A DNA stretch of 64,000 nt from Microbaculum marinisediminis (GCF_025397915.1 NZ_JALIDZ010000013.1:62001-126000); one strand, 5' to 3'. Positions 51,629-60,410 are shown, counted from the stretch's first letter. Notes: a model not told the origin generated them from the sequence alone. A program made the numbers and translations.

Positions 51629-52734
51629 CCCAGTTCTCCCGCGGCGAAATCGGAAAGCGCCGAAACGTAAGTCATCGTAGCGAACCATCCCAGGCCCTGC
51701 AGGAGCAGGTTCAGCGCCGGATACTCCTGCGAGCGGGCCCATATAGCACGCACCTGCGGATTGCGCTGAGTCCACGCGAAGAGTGCCAGGGCGACACCGT
51801 GGCCAAAGCCCCACAGCAGGTAGTTCCAGGTAAAGGCATGCCAGACGCCGATGAAGGTGAAGGCCAGGACGATCCCGAGGTAACGGTGCCCGGTCCGGCG
51901 CACATAGGGGTGGTAGCCGAGATTGTTGGTCACCCAGACCAGGCTCATGTGCCAGCGCTGCCAGAATTCCTGGATAGTGCGCGCCATCCAGGGGCGGTTG
52001 AAGTTCTCCCGGCTCTCGATGCCGACGAAGCGGCACAGGCCGACGGCGATGTCGACGTAGCCCGAGAACATGACGTAGATGTTGAAAAGGCCGGCCCAGA
52101 GGGCGAAAACCTTGAACAGCAATCCGACGGTGCCGTCGTCCATGCCGCTGAACCGGGCAGCAAGCTGTGACGTGACCGCCGGTCCCAGCCACGCCACCTT
52201 GGCAATGCCGATCAGCACGCGCCTGGCACCGTAGGCGACATCTTCCTTCGCGGGCAGCGTGCACAGCGCCGCGACGTTGATGCGGTCGGCGAACTGGATC
52301 GGCCCGATCGGCAGGGTCGGAAAGAACAGGAGCGAGAGGAATACATCGCGCGGTGCGAAGCGCTCCTTGGGAAAGCGCCACGTCCAGACGATGGTGCCGA
52401 GGGTTCTGATGTAGATGAACGGCAGGAACAGGAGCGAGAGGTCGCCGTGGTCGCTCGCAATCCGCCCGGCAATGAAGATCGCGGTCACCGGTACGACGCC
52501 GGCCGATACCCAACGCCGGCTGTCCAGATGCACGAAGATGGCGGCGTAGGCCGCCATCAGAATTGCCGTTATCGCCGTTTCAGCCGATGCGATGAAGGCG
52601 AAGGCGATCGAGAACAGAAGGGCGTTGGCGAGGACCAGCCGTTCGGATCGCAGGAGATGTGCGCCGAGATGCCCGAGCATGAAGGCCATTACGAACGCCA
52701 CCGCCGACATCAGGTTGTCGAATACGATGGTCAC
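51625..52734 (-). CDS. MBOAT-family membrane O-acyltransferase
   Basis: Polytopic membrane protein of 369 residues. The MBOAT hallmarks are present: MFSGYVDIAVGLCRFVGI (222-239), NRPWMARTIQEFWQRWHMSL with His262, and FIGVWHAFTWNYLLWGFGHG with the catalytic His299. It is somewhat shorter than typical DltB or AlgI (about 400-500), chiefly at the C-terminus. MBOAT proteins pass an acyl group through the membrane to a hydroxyl of a polymer or lipid. The operon supplies an ACP and a KAS III, so the donor here may be acyl-ACP as in DltB rather than acetyl-CoA. Confidence 0.9.
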   Translation of the reverse strand: MTIVFDNLMSAVAFVMAFMLGHLGAHLLRSERLVLANALLFSIAFAFIASAETAITAILMAAYAAIFVHLDSRRWVSAGVVPVTAIFIAGRIASDHGDLSLLFLPFIYIRTLGTIVWTWRFPKERFAPRDVFLSLLFFPTLPIGPIQFADRINVAALCTLPAKEDVAYGARRVLIGIAKVAWLGPAVTSQLAARFSGMDDGTVGLLFKVFALWAGLFNIYVMFSGYVDIAVGLCRFVGIESRENFNRPWMARTIQEFWQRWHMSLVWVTNNLGYHPYVRRTGHRYLGIVLAFTFIGVWHAFTWNYLLWGFGHGVALALFAWTQRNPQVRAIWARSQEYPALNLLLQGLGWFATMTYVSALSDFAAGELG

Positions 52735-52786
52735 GGCAGCTGCTCACGAATGAAACGTGGGGCGCGGATTGTTATGCGCCCCGTCG

Positions 52787-53401
52787 TCATGCGGGGATTC
52801 GTGCAAAAAAGATCTCTCCGACGACGGAGCCGTCGACGAGGAGATCGCTGGCGCTCCACTGATTTGCGCGCATGCCTGTTATCCGGACCTCCAGGTCTTT
52901 GGCGGCCTGGTCGGCCACAAGGTCCTGTATGCGGGCGGCGGAGTCCGTGCGGAAGCGGGTGTATATCCACTTTCCCGACGTCTCGACGACGCGCTCGTGC
53001 AGCGTCTTGGTCAGGTAGATCGCCGCGCTGAACAGGTCCGGCCCGGATATTTCGGTGATCTTGCCGGTTTCGCCTTCAAGCGATGCACGACCCTTAAAGG
53101 CAGCCTCGGGATCGTCAGCGGACCGTCGCGCATCCTGATCGCTTTCGATGTAGACGAACATCGCGTTGTCGTCGCCGGACCGCAGATGGAGGACGGCGGC
53201 AGCGTCGCGGGCCTCGGCAGGGGGCGCCGCTCGCGCGAATTGGCCGTCCTTCGTGGAGAAGCGGGGAAAACGCAGGTCCATCGAACCAGGAGACGCCCCA
53301 GCGAGCGGCGTTACTTCCGTGAGGACGTGCATCGTGAAATCCACGCCCCGGATGTAGTTGCGGTGACCGTAGATAAACGGCCGGAACGGCGTGGCGCTCA
53401 C
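52787..53401 (-). CDS. Unknown 204-residue protein between the ACP and MBOAT genes
   Basis: The GTG start at 53401 overlaps the ACP stop by four bases (GTGA), so translation is coupled to the ACP. I do not recognise the family. The sequence has no signal peptide or membrane segment, begins ATPFRPFIYGHRNYIRGVDF, and has alternating beta-like and helical stretches that could fit a hotdog or similar acyl-binding fold. Coupling to ACP suggests a role in making, binding or handing over the acyl chain, for example as dehydratase, thioesterase or acyl transferase. That is inference from position alone. Confidence 0.65.
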   Translation of the reverse strand: MSATPFRPFIYGHRNYIRGVDFTMHVLTEVTPLAGASPGSMDLRFPRFSTKDGQFARAAPPAEARDAAAVLHLRSGDDNAMFVYIESDQDARRSADDPEAAFKGRASLEGETGKITEISGPDLFSAAIYLTKTLHERVVETSGKWIYTRFRTDSAARIQDLVADQAAKDLEVRITGMRANQWSASDLLVDGSVVGEIFFARIPA

Positions 53402-53664
53402 AGCGCGCTGCGAATGAAGCTGACGAGTTTGCCGACGGTCTGCAAACCCTGCTCCTCGGCGGTTTCGTCGGGGATCTTGATGTCGTAGTGCTTTTCGAGG
53501 TCGAGCAGAAACACCGACCAATCCAGTGAGTCCAGGATTCCGTCGTCGATCAGGTCGGTATCGCCGGCGAGCTTCACGTCGGATCGGCCGGTTACGGTAG
53601 AGACGATTCCTTCAATCGCTGCGATGAAGGGCGCGTCATCCGATGGCTGTGCCGATGTGTTCAT
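53398..53664 (-). CDS. Acyl carrier protein
   Basis: Small acidic protein of 88 residues. The phosphopantetheine attachment motif is ILDSLDWSVFLLDLEKHY, with the Ser of DSLD as the modified residue, near position 54. The upstream DLIDDG and the closing QTVGKLVSFIRSAL fit the four-helix ACP fold. The ATG at 53664 is chosen because it gives normal ACP length; longer in-frame starts would add an unlikely basic extension. It is the first gene of the acylation operon, 128 bases after the ABC-like gene, and differs from the housekeeping AcpP motif (DSLD followed by TVE), so it is a specialised carrier. Confidence 0.9.
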   Translation of the reverse strand: MNTSAQPSDDAPFIAAIEGIVSTVTGRSDVKLAGDTDLIDDGILDSLDWSVFLLDLEKHYDIKIPDETAEEQGLQTVGKLVSFIRSAL

Positions 53665-53792
53665 GGGGTCCACTTTCTCTGACTGTACTGTTCTTCGAGC
53701 CTGAAACCGACGTCTTTTCCAGCGCCTAGCCGGCTGGATTCCCCTATCCGAAAGGTTCCGGCAGTTCAACCATCCGGCCTTCGCGCCGACCG

Positions 53793-55589
53793 CTACTCTT
53801 CGTCCATTTCGTCATCCAGAGACTCTGTCTCGTTGCCATCGCTTTTCAGGATTGCGGTCACTGCGCGGGCGGCGTCAGCGGCATTCTGCGATTCGACAAC
53901 GGCGACCGCCCGCTCCTTGTCGAGCAAGACTGCATGCGCTTCGCCGCCGATGCAGCCATCGAACCCCCGAGGACGGTAGGCGATCGCGATGAAGCGATCC
54001 GTCAGTGCCGCCAGCCAGAGTCGGATCTCCGCGTCGGGAAGCGCGGCGAGAACGCGAAAGCCGATAATGATGTATTCCGCTTTCGACAGGTACGCCGTCA
54101 GCAATGCGATACGGGCGATATCCCGTCCGTCCAGACCATCGCCGTCGTCCGCTGCCTGGCGGATTATCTCGATCGTCGGTGCTATTTCGGCGATTGCGGT
54201 TCCCGCCAGACGCGCTTCGAGAGTGTCTTCGGTAAAGGAGAGCAGTCCGTTTTCGGCCAGGCGGTCCGGTTCGGCGAGGGCGGCTGTGCAGCGAAGCGCC
54301 GTTGCGTTGAGCTTTTCGCGCGTTGTCTGCCGCGAGCGCTGGGTCAGGGCCAAGGCAAAGAAATACTGCGTATAGCGATTGAGCTTTGCCGGCGCGATGA
54401 TCGCGACCGGAACGCCGCGTTGCACCGGGACGTCCTTCCCCAAGGCACCGGGCACGTGGTTGGCCTGCTTCGCCGCGTGCAGCACCGGCTTGCCGAAGAA
54501 GCGCCCCGGATCCTTGAGCGGGCTCGTCAGATATTCATAGGCGCTGCGCAGGACGCCGTAAAACCGAGCGTAGGTGGTCAGCGCGATCGTGGTGCCGGTC
54601 AGGCCGCTGATGGTAACGCGCAGCATGACGAAAAAGCCGATGACCTGCGCCAGCGGCATGACCCCGGAAAGCGCCTCGTAGCCAAGATAAAAGCCGATTG
54701 CGGCGACGGCGACCGCGGCCAGAACGTTGGATACGAACTCGGATTGTCGCGGTGACAGGATGTAGGACGAGAAAACTTCGATGCTCGCCCGATTGGAATC
54801 GCTTTCGATCAGGTTCTGTGCGAGCGCCGGTCGGTCGGCTATCACCGTGTTTTCGTCGCCGATCGTGTCGAGTGTTTCGTGCATGGCCTTGCGGAAGGCG
54901 CGATTCACCTCCTTGCGGCTCTTCTGCACCGCAACCACGCGATGGCTGATGATGTAGTTGAGCGCCGCCGCCGGGATAACCAGCAGCGCCAGGAAGGCGA
55001 CGACTTCTCCCGCGATCCAGATCATGCCGACTACGGCGGGTATAACGAGGAGGATGTGGCGCGGCAGTGTCAGAAGCACGTTGATCGGCCGAAACATCAT
55101 CTGCTTGCCGTTCGTCACATCCAGGACCTGCTTCGAGATGGAGCCGTTCCGCTCGAGCCCGGTGCGGGTCGGATATCCGCCCTCGAGGTTCAACACCGAT
55201 TCGACGATCTTCTCGGCGAACGCGGTCGACAGGTAGAAGCTCATTCGCGCGCTCAGGTAGATGACGAACGTCGCCGTGACCATCGCTGCAGCGACGACGG
55301 TCAACATCAGCGCCATCCACGCCCCGTCGCGCGTGTCGACGGAAAGCCCAAGCACGACCAGCGCCGTGTTCGTCTGGGCCGAAGAAAAGAACCAGATTAA
55401 ACCGGCAAAAGCCGCCGCTTGCAGGCTGCGTCCCACTGTTACCAGGCCAACGAGGAGTGCGACTTGCAGCGGCCTGAACAGGACGAGGTTGGTGATGAGC
55501 CAGCGCAGCGTCTCGATGTATCGTTGCGTACGCCGCCGCACCAGTTGTTGGCCGGTCAGACCGTGAGAGGCGGTGGACGTCTCGGACAT
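53793..55589 (-). CDS. ABC-exporter-like membrane protein with a degenerate ATPase domain
   Basis: Protein of 598 residues. Residues 30-350 form a six-helix exporter-type transmembrane domain (helices near 42-70, 93-112, 180-212, 288-330). After residue 385 the sequence follows the layout of an ABC ATPase, but the key motifs are lost. The Walker A position reads VAIIAPAKLNRYTQYF (395-410) with no Gly-Lys-Ser/Thr, and the Walker B position reads YIIIGFRVLAALPDAEI without the Asp-Glu pair. No LSGGQ signature is seen. It therefore cannot hydrolyse ATP as a homodimer and must work with a separate ATPase or have another role, such as a scaffold. It lies upstream of the ACP gene on the same strand and may belong to the acylation or export system. 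Confidence 0.78.
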   Translation of the reverse strand: MSETSTASHGLTGQQLVRRRTQRYIETLRWLITNLVLFRPLQVALLVGLVTVGRSLQAAAFAGLIWFFSSAQTNTALVVLGLSVDTRDGAWMALMLTVVAAAMVTATFVIYLSARMSFYLSTAFAEKIVESVLNLEGGYPTRTGLERNGSISKQVLDVTNGKQMMFRPINVLLTLPRHILLVIPAVVGMIWIAGEVVAFLALLVIPAAALNYIISHRVVAVQKSRKEVNRAFRKAMHETLDTIGDENTVIADRPALAQNLIESDSNRASIEVFSSYILSPRQSEFVSNVLAAVAVAAIGFYLGYEALSGVMPLAQVIGFFVMLRVTISGLTGTTIALTTYARFYGVLRSAYEYLTSPLKDPGRFFGKPVLHAAKQANHVPGALGKDVPVQRGVPVAIIAPAKLNRYTQYFFALALTQRSRQTTREKLNATALRCTAALAEPDRLAENGLLSFTEDTLEARLAGTAIAEIAPTIEIIRQAADDGDGLDGRDIARIALLTAYLSKAEYIIIGFRVLAALPDAEIRLWLAALTDRFIAIAYRPRGFDGCIGGEAHAVLLDKERAVAVVESQNAADAARAVTAILKSDGNETESLDDEMDEE

Positions 55590-55985
55590 TTTCGACGTGG
55601 TGTTCCGTTTCTTGATCGCGCCAGATCGTGAAGTATCGCGCCGTCACGGTCTATTGGAAGCGGCCTTGGCAAGCAATTGGTCACGCTGTGCATGCCCGAG
55701 AAAGGCGGACCTGCTATTGGGATGGTTTAGCGGCTTTGATAAGGCGGTTTTTTGCGCTGCCAAACCGGCCCTTCAAATCTGCCATAGCATGTGCCCTGTC
55801 GGGAGTGTTGCTGACCGGGGTTATCGGAGCAATCGAGGTCCTGCGCTAGGCGTTGGACTCGGTTATGGGCACGGAGCTGGCCCGGATCACGGGGCAGGCT
55901 GGGCGCGGCTTGGATCTGTGCATTTCGCTGGTATTTTCAAAGTTGAAAATGGGAAACATGATGGGTAATTCTGTGTAGCTGCAGG
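55590..55985. other. Divergent promoter region of the ABC-like and XRE-cupin genes
   Basis: About 396 bases without a supported gene. It separates the surface island from the next unit. The right part is AT-rich and contains an 18-bp inverted repeat that I assign to the XRE-cupin regulator. Confidence 0.5.
55933..55950. promoter_or_regulatory. Inverted repeat ATTTTCAAAGTTGAAAAT, candidate XRE operator
   Basis: Perfect 8-bp arms ATTTTCAA and TTGAAAAT around AG, 35 bases before the regulator start. Sites of the same ATTTTC-N6-GAAAAT form occur just downstream of the regulator gene, in front of the transporter operon. This suggests autoregulation. Confidence 0.65.
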
Positions 55986-56636
55986 ATGGAGCAGGATCGA
56001 GCCAGGGCGCAGCAATCGATGGCAGTGCAAAAATCCAAGCATGCGCAGGATGATGCCCCGCTGCCAACGACCAAGGACAATGTGGGAAAGCATCTGCGGC
56101 AGCGGCGACTGGAGCAGAATCTGACGCTCGTCGAGCTTTCCGACAAATGCGGCGTGTCCTTCGCCACCATTTCCAAGATCGAGACCGGCAAGGTCTCCGG
56201 CGGCTTCCAGACGATCTACAAGATCGCAAGGGGACTCGGTCTTCTGGTGACCGACATATTGGAGCCGGAGGTCGATCAAGACGAGAAGATCGTTTTGCAG
56301 CGGCGTGGCGATATCGAGCCGCACCGCACGTCGCTCTACGACTACTATCCGCAGGCCACCCGCGTGCACGGGCGACTGAATTCCGGCATCATGGTTGTCC
56401 ATACGAAGAAAGTGCCGGACCGTATCGACTGGAGCAATCACGAAGGCGAGGAGGTGGTAACGGTTCTCTTCGGCTCTATCGGCTTGTATCTCGAGGGAGA
56501 CGAACCGCTGCTTCTCGGACAGGGGGACAGCGCCTGTTTCGATTCAGGCATTCCCCATGCCTATGTCTGCACAAGTACCGATCCGGCCGAAATCATCTTC
56601 GTGTCCACGCGGCCTCCTCACCGCGGAAATTCCTGA
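55986..56636 (+). CDS. XRE-family regulator with C-terminal cupin domain
   Basis: Regulator of 216 residues. The helix-turn-helix covers about 32-85 (GKHLRQRRLEQNLTLVELSDKCGVSFATISKIETGK), and the C-terminal cupin covers about 130-210 (NHEGEEVVTVLFGSIGLYLEG, then LGQGDSACFDSGIPHAYVC). This layout is that of the PuuR/HipB-like XRE-cupin regulators that often control amine and amino acid catabolism. The ATG at 55986 lacks a strong ribosome site; an in-frame ATG at 56019 is a possible alternative that keeps both domains. It precedes a HAAT importer, an isochorismatase-type enzyme and a glutamine-synthetase-like enzyme, which it probably controls. Confidence 0.9.
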   Translation: MEQDRARAQQSMAVQKSKHAQDDAPLPTTKDNVGKHLRQRRLEQNLTLVELSDKCGVSFATISKIETGKVSGGFQTIYKIARGLGLLVTDILEPEVDQDEKIVLQRRGDIEPHRTSLYDYYPQATRVHGRLNSGIMVVHTKKVPDRIDWSNHEGEEVVTVLFGSIGLYLEGDEPLLLGQGDSACFDSGIPHAYVCTSTDPAEIIFVSTRPPHRGNS

Positions 56637-56669
56637 TTTTCATATAAGAAAATTTTCATTATTGACAAT
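56636..56669. promoter_or_regulatory. Tandem ATTTTC-N6-GAAAAT operators over a TTGACA promoter
   Basis: Two overlapping sites: ATTTTCATATAAGAAAAT (56636-56653) and ATTTTCATTATTGACAAT (56652-56669), the second with one mismatch in its right arm. The second contains TTGACA (56662-56667), a consensus -35 element, so binding would block transcription of the transporter operon. A -10 candidate TAGCGT lies 17 bases further on. The sites share their form with the repeat upstream of the XRE-cupin gene. Confidence 0.65.
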
Positions 56670-56755
56670 TTTGTTGCCCCTTCATAGCGTCGACTCCGGG
56701 AGCCGGCTTCAGGGAGAGGTCCCGAAGCCCAATTTGATCTACGGAGGAAATCGAC

Positions 56756-57934
56756 GTGGTTTTTCGCAGGGGAGTTTCGCGCCTGGTTCTGGCGGCTGCA
56801 CTTGGCTTCGGTCTGGCGGGCAGCGCTGTGGCGGAAGAAGAGATCATCATCGGCGGTGCGCTCAGCCTGACCGGGGTTCAGGCGCCGCTTGATGAACCTG
56901 GCCTCAAGGGCGCTGAAGTTGCCGTGAAGGCGTTGAACGACCAGGGCGGCCTGCTCGGCAAGAAGGTCAAGCTGATCAACATCGACGGCAAGAGCGATCC
57001 GGTGACTGTCGGCAACAACGCCATCAACGTGATCGATCAGGGAGCCGAGCTGATCATTGCGCCTTGCGATTTCGATTTCGGCGGTCCCGCCAGCCGCGAG
57101 GCGCAGAACGCGGATATCGTCGGCATCTCGACTTGCGCCTCCGATCCGCTTTACAGCGCCTGGTCGCTCGGCGACAAGCAGTTCACGCTGTCGATGTGGA
57201 ACACGGCTATGGGCGCGACCGCGGCCGAGTATGCCTTCAATGAGCGCGGCTGGAAGTCAGCCTATGTCGTCACCGACCAGTTCATTGCCTATACCAAGAG
57301 CCTGAGCAAGTATTTCACCCAGCATTACAAGGACCTGGGTGGCGAGGTCGTGCTTGAGGATGCCTACACGCAGGGCGCGCAGGACTTTTCGGCGCAACTC
57401 GCCCGGCTTCAGGCCCTGCCCGAAAAGCCGGATGTGATTTTCATCTCGTCTTATATGCCGGACCTCGGTACCATCATCCGCGCGATCCGCGAAGTCGGTA
57501 TCACGACGCCCATCATGGGCGGTGACTCCTACGACGATCCGAGCCTCTTCGAAGCTCTGGGCGAGCGCTTCGGCAACGACATCTACTTCGTTAGCCATAC
57601 CTGGATGGGTTCTGAGGCGCATCCCGACATGAGCAAGTTCATCGAGCTCTACAAGGCCCAGCACGGCGCCGAGCCCGACACCTCCTTTGTCGCCACCGGC
57701 TGGGATACGGTCATGCTGATGGCACAGGCGGTCGAGATCGCCGGCTCCACCGACGGTGCGGCCGTTGCCAAGGCGCTCGAGGAAAACGAGTTCGACCTGC
57801 TCACCGGCAAACTCTCTTATTCCAATGCCGAGCTCGGCCATCAGCCGGACAAATCCGCTGCGCTCATCGGCATCAGCGGCGGCAAGCCCTCCTTCCTCGG
57901 CTGGCGCCGCGCCGAGAGCCAGCCGCCTCTCTGA
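56756..57934 (+). CDS. ABC transporter periplasmic binding protein, HAAT type (second system)
   Basis: Periplasmic receptor of 392 residues. The signal peptide runs to a probable cleavage after Ala-Val-Ala at residue 26, and the mature part begins EEEIIIGGALSLTGVQAPLDEPGLKGAEVAVKALND, typical of the Leu/Ile/Val-binding family. The GTG start has GGAGG upstream. It is closer to the amide/urea and branched-chain receptors in form than to sugar receptors, but the ligand is unknown. It leads a five-gene importer, under tandem operators of the XRE-cupin regulator. Confidence 0.92.
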   Translation: MVFRRGVSRLVLAAALGFGLAGSAVAEEEIIIGGALSLTGVQAPLDEPGLKGAEVAVKALNDQGGLLGKKVKLINIDGKSDPVTVGNNAINVIDQGAELIIAPCDFDFGGPASREAQNADIVGISTCASDPLYSAWSLGDKQFTLSMWNTAMGATAAEYAFNERGWKSAYVVTDQFIAYTKSLSKYFTQHYKDLGGEVVLEDAYTQGAQDFSAQLARLQALPEKPDVIFISSYMPDLGTIIRAIREVGITTPIMGGDSYDDPSLFEALGERFGNDIYFVSHTWMGSEAHPDMSKFIELYKAQHGAEPDTSFVATGWDTVMLMAQAVEIAGSTDGAAVAKALEENEFDLLTGKLSYSNAELGHQPDKSAALIGISGGKPSFLGWRRAESQPPL

Positions 57935-58057
57935 TGCGCTGAAATCGGCGGCGGGGCGGGACGTTGCCAGTCTCTCCCCGCAGTTGCCGGCACGTACTTT
58001 CCGGATTCGGCAAGGTCTCACCTTTCCAAGTCATCCACACAATCCGGCTGCAAGAAC

Positions 58058-58804
58058 ATGGCCAATCAAAGCCTGAAGGCGAATTCCATCACGGTGGAAT
58101 TCGTCGGCCTGCGGGCTCTCGACACTGTCAGCCTCACGCTGAACCGGGGCGAGATTCTCGGCCTCATCGGGCCGAATGGCTCGGGCAAGACGACGCTCAT
58201 CAATGTGCTTACCGGGCAGGTGAAGCCGGTCTCCGGCACAGTCACCTGCGACGGCGAGGATATCAGCGCATTGCTGCCGCGCGAAAGGGCTCTACACGGT
58301 ATCCTGCGTTCGTTCCAGACCGTGCGACTGTTCTCCAATCTGACGGTGGAGGAGAACATCGAGGTCGCCGCAATTGCCAAAGGCAGTTCGCGTCGAGAGG
58401 CCGGCAGGGTCGTCGATCGCCTGCTGGAGGAGTTCTCGCTGGGGACCTATCGCGCCGAACTCGCCGGTTCGCTCAGTTACGGCGACGAGCGTCGTGTCGA
58501 AATTGCCCGGGCGCTGGCGGCCGAGCCGAAATATCTGCTGCTCGACGAACCCGCTGCCGGCATGAACGAGGACGAGTCGGCGACGCTCATGCAGATTCTC
58601 GCCCGTCTGCCGCAGGAGCGTGACCTCGGCATCGTCATCATTGACCACGACATGCCGCTCATCATGCGCCTATGCCACCGCCTGCAGGCCATTGCTCAGG
58701 GAAGAACCATCGGCGAGGGCGGGGTGGACGAGGTGCGTCGCCTGCCGGCGGTGATCGAGGCCTATCTGGGCGCCGACGCTTTGACAACTGAAGACCATGC
58801 TTGA
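58058..58804 (+). CDS. ABC transporter ATP-binding protein, LivG family (second system)
   Basis: ATPase of 248 residues. Walker A is GPNGSGKTT (38-46), the signature is LSYGDERRVEIARAL with Tyr-Gly as often in LivG, and Walker B is YLLLDEPAAGMNEDE. It starts 123 bases after the receptor gene. In this system the two ATPase genes precede the permease genes, unlike the first importer in the window, so the two systems are not recent duplicates. Confidence 0.93.
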   Translation: MANQSLKANSITVEFVGLRALDTVSLTLNRGEILGLIGPNGSGKTTLINVLTGQVKPVSGTVTCDGEDISALLPRERALHGILRSFQTVRLFSNLTVEENIEVAAIAKGSSRREAGRVVDRLLEEFSLGTYRAELAGSLSYGDERRVEIARALAAEPKYLLLDEPAAGMNEDESATLMQILARLPQERDLGIVIIDHDMPLIMRLCHRLQAIAQGRTIGEGGVDEVRRLPAVIEAYLGADALTTEDHA

Positions 58805-59501
58805 GATCGAAGAGATCGAACTGCGTTACGGTGCCGTCAAGGCGGTACGCGACGTGAGCCTGCGGGTGGAGCAGGGGGAACTCGTCACGCTGCTGGGGGC
58901 AAATGGCGCCGGCAAGTCGTCCACGCTGAAATCCATCGCCGGCGTCCTGAAACCGGCGCGCGGCACAATTCGGCTCGATGGGCGCGACATCTCCGGGCTG
59001 ACGCCTGAGCAACTCGTGCGCCGGGGTGTGGCTATGGTGCCGGAAACCCGCGACGTGTTCCCCGATCTGACTGTTGAGGAAAACTTGCAGCTCGGCGCTT
59101 TCTGTCGCCGCAGGGATACGCGCGGTGTTGCGGCCAGCCAAGAACGAATGTTCGAGCTTTTCCCGCTGCTTGCCGAGCGCATCCGCCAGCCGGCCGGAAC
59201 GTTGTCCGGCGGCCAGCAGCAGCAGCTCGTCATCGCGCGCGCCATGATGTCCGATCCCCGGCTGCTCCTTCTCGACGAGCCCTCGCTTGGCCTTGCGCCT
59301 GTTATCGTCGATCGCATTTTCGAGATGATTTTAGAGCTGCGCCAATCCGGCGTGACAATCCTTCTGGTGGAACAGAACGCCTCCAAGGCGCTCAAGATCA
59401 GCGACCGCTCCTATGTGCTGTCACTCGGCCGTGTCGCGACGTCCGGCGCTTCGGCCGACATCGCCGCGGGGTCCGACCTGAAATCGATCTATCTGGGGTG
59501 A
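58797..59501 (+). CDS. ABC transporter ATP-binding protein, LivF family (second system)
   Basis: ATPase of 234 residues. Walker A is GANGAGKSS (34-42), with Ser-Ser in place of the usual Thr-Thr; the signature is LSGGQQQQLVIARAM and Walker B is LLLLDEPSLGLAP. It overlaps LivG by eight bases and ends four bases before the permease start. The remaining LivF features (MVPETRDVFPDLTVEENL) are normal. Confidence 0.93.
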   Translation: MLEIEEIELRYGAVKAVRDVSLRVEQGELVTLLGANGAGKSSTLKSIAGVLKPARGTIRLDGRDISGLTPEQLVRRGVAMVPETRDVFPDLTVEENLQLGAFCRRRDTRGVAASQERMFELFPLLAERIRQPAGTLSGGQQQQLVIARAMMSDPRLLLLDEPSLGLAPVIVDRIFEMILELRQSGVTILLVEQNASKALKISDRSYVLSLGRVATSGASADIAAGSDLKSIYLG

Positions 59502-59505
59502 CGCC

Positions 59506-60396
59506 GTGGCGGTCTATGTACAGTTCCTGATCGACGTGCTGAGCCTTGGCAGCCTCTATGCGCTGATGGCGCTCGGTTTGGTCATCGTCTACGGCATCCT
59601 CAAACTGGTGAACTTCGCCTATGGCGAACTCATCATGGTCGCCGGATATTCGTTGTTCCTGCTCGGCGGCACGCCGCTTCCCTGGCTGGTCATGGCGGCG
59701 GTCGCCGTGCTGATGGCCATCGGAGCCGGCATCGCCACCGAGTACGCCGCCTTCCGCCCGGTGCGCTCCAAATCGGTGACGGCGGTGCTCATCACCTCCT
59801 TCGCTTTCTCCACCTTGCTGCAGAACGCGGCGCTGCTGTTCATCTCGCCGCGCGCCCGCACCGTGCCGCTCCCTGACATCTTCTCCGATACCGTGGTGTT
59901 GTTCGGCGCGATCATTCCGCTGCGCAACATCCTCACCATCGTTGCCGCCGCGATCATGCTGGCGATCTTTTCCTTCATCATGAAGAAGACTGTTCTGGGT
60001 CTGGCAATGCGCGCCGCCGCCACCAAGTTCACCATGGCGCGGATGCTGGGCATCCCGGCCAATCTGGTTATCACCTCGGCCTTCGCGCTGAGCGGCCTGT
60101 TGGCTGGCGTGGTCTCCCTGTTCTGGCTTGGCCGCATCGGCTCGGTCGTGCCGGGCATCGGTCTGGAGCCGCTGCTCGTCGCCTTCATCGCTACCGTCAT
60201 CGGCGGCATGCGCAGTCTGCAGGGCGCAGTGTTCGGCGGATTCCTGCTGGCGCTGATCGTCACAACCTTCAACTATTTGCTCCCGCCCGAGCTTCTCAAG
60301 TTCCGGGATGCTTTCACCTTCTCGCTCGTCATCCTGATCCTGCTGTGGCGTCCCGACGGGCTAATCCAAGGGCCGGCGACCGGCCAGCGCACCTGA
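59506..60396 (+). CDS. ABC transporter permease, LivH family (second system)
   Basis: Inner-membrane permease of 296 residues. The LivH segments are VLSLGSLYALMALGLVIVYGI and LVNFAYGELIMVAGY; the docking-loop region is AMRAAATKFTMARMLGI. The start is GTG at 59506. It is followed by the LivM gene after 14 bases. Confidence 0.93.
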   Translation: MAVYVQFLIDVLSLGSLYALMALGLVIVYGILKLVNFAYGELIMVAGYSLFLLGGTPLPWLVMAAVAVLMAIGAGIATEYAAFRPVRSKSVTAVLITSFAFSTLLQNAALLFISPRARTVPLPDIFSDTVVLFGAIIPLRNILTIVAAAIMLAIFSFIMKKTVLGLAMRAAATKFTMARMLGIPANLVITSAFALSGLLAGVVSLFWLGRIGSVVPGIGLEPLLVAFIATVIGGMRSLQGAVFGGFLLALIVTTFNYLLPPELLKFRDAFTFSLVILILLWRPDGLIQGPATGQRT

Positions 60397-60410
60397 CAGT
60401 CAGCAAGACA

